From: Nitrospirota bacterium | GTDB taxonomy: Bacteria; Nitrospirota; 9FT-COMBO-42-15; HDB-SIOI813 | Direction of reading: 5' to 3' | NCBI GenBank assembly: GCA_016234155.1 | Contig: JACRGZ010000017.1 | Coordinates: forward strand, 1 to 7,709 | Length of the DNA stretch: 7,709 bases | In this document: piece by piece, positions 6,102-7,709 of the stretch | How the letters are laid out: every line of letters starts with the position of its first letter | Position numbering within the stretch: the first letter of the stretch is position 1 | Notes under the pieces: model-generated | The model's input: the letters and a program-made list of their open reading frames with translations, nothing else | Told to the model about the DNA's origin: nothing | The model's database searches: none | Translations under genes and position numbers: made by a program

Positions 6102-7181
6102 ATGGTAACCATAGACGACATATCAGGGAAACTCAATGCGGCCATGCTTTTGATTGATTCTGAACACCGCATCCAGTGGATGAATAAAAATGCAGAAGAG
6201 TGGCTCGGCATCAGGAAGACCGGAGAGAGGAGATTGTGTTACAGAACCCTCAATTTCAGCCGGGGTTTCTGTAGAATCTGTCCGACCGGAAAAACCATAG
6301 CCTCCGGAACCCCTACCCATTACGAGTTTATCATTCCCGGCAAAGAACAGCCCAGAAAATTTGAGGTATTGGCCATCCCCCTGGCATCTGACTCCGGCGG
6401 CAGACCTGTCAGTATCCTTGAAATTGTCCTTGATGTTACGGAGAGGGGTGTGCTCAGGATAAAGGAAGATGAAATGATGGCTCAAATCGAGAAGATGGTG
6501 GCAGTAGGGCAGTTGGCTGCCGGTGTTGCCCACGAGTTAAATACGCCTCTCGGTACCATCTCAATAATCGCCGATGAACTTACCCTTGCGCTGAATACCC
6601 TTGTTGGAAAAGATAAATCCAGGGAAACGGTGCAGGAGTTTCTGGATGACATGAGGATGGAGATTGCAAGATGCAAGACTATCATAAAAGACCTGCTCGA
6701 TTTTTCCAAAAGGGGCGTCTCTTTCTTCAGAGAGACGGATATAAATGCCTTAGTCTCCAAGACCGTAGATTTTATCAACAAGGGGAACAGCAGAAATCAT
6801 ATCAGGATATCAAAATCCCTTGATCCGGCGCTTCCCATGGTAGTGAGTGATCCCGACAGACTCAGGCAGGTGTTTTTTAATGTTGTTAAAAATGCAATTG
6901 AGGCCGTTGATGAGAGGGCAGACGGTCAGATTGAAATATTTACCAGGCCAGAGGCATGCTTTGTGCAAATATCTATAAAAGATAATGGGCCGGGTATCAG
7001 GAAGGAGCATATGAGGCGTATATTTGAGCCCTTTTTTACCACAAAGCCGGTCGGGAAGGGGACCGGACTTGGACTGTCCGTCAGTTACGGCATAATGAAA
7101 GACCTGCATGGTGATATAAGGATAGAGAGCAAGGCCGGGAAGGGGAGTACAGCAACGCTTCTCGTCCCGATAAGATGTTAG
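6102..7181 (+). CDS. Cytosolic PAS-domain sensor histidine kinase (NtrB-like)
   Basis: A 359-residue sensor kinase with no membrane segment or signal peptide. Residues about 8-115 form a PAS sensor domain (AAMLLIDSEHRIQWMN at 13-28) with three cysteines, C46 (in LCYRTL), C57 and C60 (CRICP); this CY...CxxCP pattern recurs in some PAS domains and may bind a metal or report redox state. A HisKA dimerisation helix follows with phospho-acceptor H144 in GVAHELNTPLG. The HATPase domain has the N-box NVVKNAIEA (260-268), G1 DNGPGI (294-299), IFEPFFTTK (307-315) and G2 GKGTGLGL (318-325). Its likely partner is the regulator 22 bp downstream. The Shine-Dalgarno is weak (CAGGG, 6087-6091), but a good sigma70 promoter lies upstream. 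The signal is unknown; a link to the divergent oxidase operon is only suggested by position. Confidence 0.93.
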   Translation: MVTIDDISGKLNAAMLLIDSEHRIQWMNKNAEEWLGIRKTGERRLCYRTLNFSRGFCRICPTGKTIASGTPTHYEFIIPGKEQPRKFEVLAIPLASDSGGRPVSILEIVLDVTERGVLRIKEDEMMAQIEKMVAVGQLAAGVAHELNTPLGTISIIADELTLALNTLVGKDKSRETVQEFLDDMRMEIARCKTIIKDLLDFSKRGVSFFRETDINALVSKTVDFINKGNSRNHIRISKSLDPALPMVVSDPDRLRQVFFNVVKNAIEAVDERADGQIEIFTRPEACFVQISIKDNGPGIRKEHMRRIFEPFFTTKPVGKGTGLGLSVSYGIMKDLHGDIRIESKAGKGSTATLLVPIRC

Positions 7182-7203
7182 AAAAATGTGAGGGGGTGAT
7201 GTC

Positions 7204-7709
7204 ATGTTAAGGATAATGGTGGTAGAGGATGACCAGGTCTTCAGGAAAAACCTTTGCAAGGCGCTGACCCTAAGGGGTTATGATGTATACCCAGTGGAAA
7301 ATGGAGAGGTGGCTGTAAGATTGATATCTGAGAAAGACTTTGATGCGGCCCTTATTGATATGAAGATGCCTGGAATGGACGGCTTACAGGTTGTTCGGGA
7401 GCTTAAAGAGATACAACCCTCTGTCAGGGGAATAATTCTTACAGGTTATGGTTCTATCGAGGACGCTGTAGAAACCATAAAACTCGGCGGGTATCACTAT
7501 CTGACCAAACCGTGTGAGATGGAGGAGATAGAGAATGTCCTGGAAAAGGTCTCAGGGGAGATGGACGGGGTGCATGAGACTGATGCGGGGACATATCAGG
7601 GGATCGTCGGTGCAAGCCCGGGGATAAAAAAGGTCATAAGGCTGATTAAAAAGGTAAAGGACTCACCCCTGCCGGTCATTATCTCCGGGGAAAGCGGAAC
7701 CGGAAAAGA
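7204..7709 (+). CDS. NtrC-family sigma54-dependent response regulator (3' end outside window)
   Basis: Open from the ATG at 7204 to the window edge, giving 168 full codons. It has a good Shine-Dalgarno, AGGGGG (7191-7196). Residues 1-118 are a receiver domain: acidic pocket E8, D9 and D10 (VVEDD), phospho-acceptor D52 (LIDMKMPGMDG), T80 (ILTGYGS) and K102 (LTKP). After a short linker, IVGASPGIKKV (134-144) and Walker A GESGTGK (162-168) mark the start of an AAA+ sigma54-activator domain. The rest of that domain and an expected C-terminal DNA-binding helix-turn-helix lie beyond the window. Phosphorylation by the upstream kinase would be expected to drive activation of sigma54 promoters; targets cannot be read here. 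Confidence 0.93.
   Translation, partial: MLRIMVVEDDQVFRKNLCKALTLRGYDVYPVENGEVAVRLISEKDFDAALIDMKMPGMDGLQVVRELKEIQPSVRGIILTGYGSIEDAVETIKLGGYHYLTKPCEMEEIENVLEKVSGEMDGVHETDAGTYQGIVGASPGIKKVIRLIKKVKDSPLPVIISGESGTGK

Overview
The window looks like chromosomal DNA from a free-living Gram-negative-type bacterium. The mix of a dnaX-ybaB-recR cluster with a PilZ gene, a short-loop cytochrome bd oxidase, a PAS histidine kinase paired with an NtrC-type regulator, and many short GC-rich palindromic repeats resembles Nitrospirota or Desulfobacterota genomes. That placement is an impression from gene style, not a demonstrated assignment.

Positions 1-180 are an intergenic leader with two small palindromic repeats and no gene. 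Positions 181-3174 hold a compact forward cluster: dnaX (clamp loader), ybaB/ebfC (nucleoid-associated protein), recR (recombination mediator, overlapping ybaB by 4 bp) and a small PilZ-domain protein with an intact c-di-GMP-binding signature. It meets the convergent cydB gene with only 5 bp between the stops and no visible terminator.

Positions 3180-5787 are the reverse-strand cydA-cydB operon for a cytochrome bd quinol oxidase. It has been hit twice by repeats. (1) About 162 bp of G/C-rich palindromic repeat sits in frame inside cydB and is translated as about 54 Pro/Gly-rich residues in a loop. (2) A 103-bp MITE-like element (28-bp imperfect terminal inverted repeats starting GTAA, perfect 8-bp target duplication) sits between cydA and cydB. 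Removing it restores a 7-nt gap between the genes. The direct repeat includes the cydA stop codon.

Positions 5788-6101 are the divergent intergenic region. It carries a nested 136-bp palindromic repeat, then a near-consensus sigma70 promoter (TTGACA, 17 bp, TATTAT) and a 9-bp tandem repeat leading to the forward two-component pair. The kinase (6102-7181) is cytosolic with a cysteine-containing PAS domain. The response regulator (from 7204) has a REC domain and the start of an AAA+ sigma54-activator domain, and is cut by the window edge. The kinase and the oxidase are divergently placed, so redox or respiratory control is possible but unproven.

I see no tRNA, rRNA, CRISPR array or intact transposase. 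The genes are mostly conventional. The notable content is the repeat ecology, especially the two insertions into the cyd operon.
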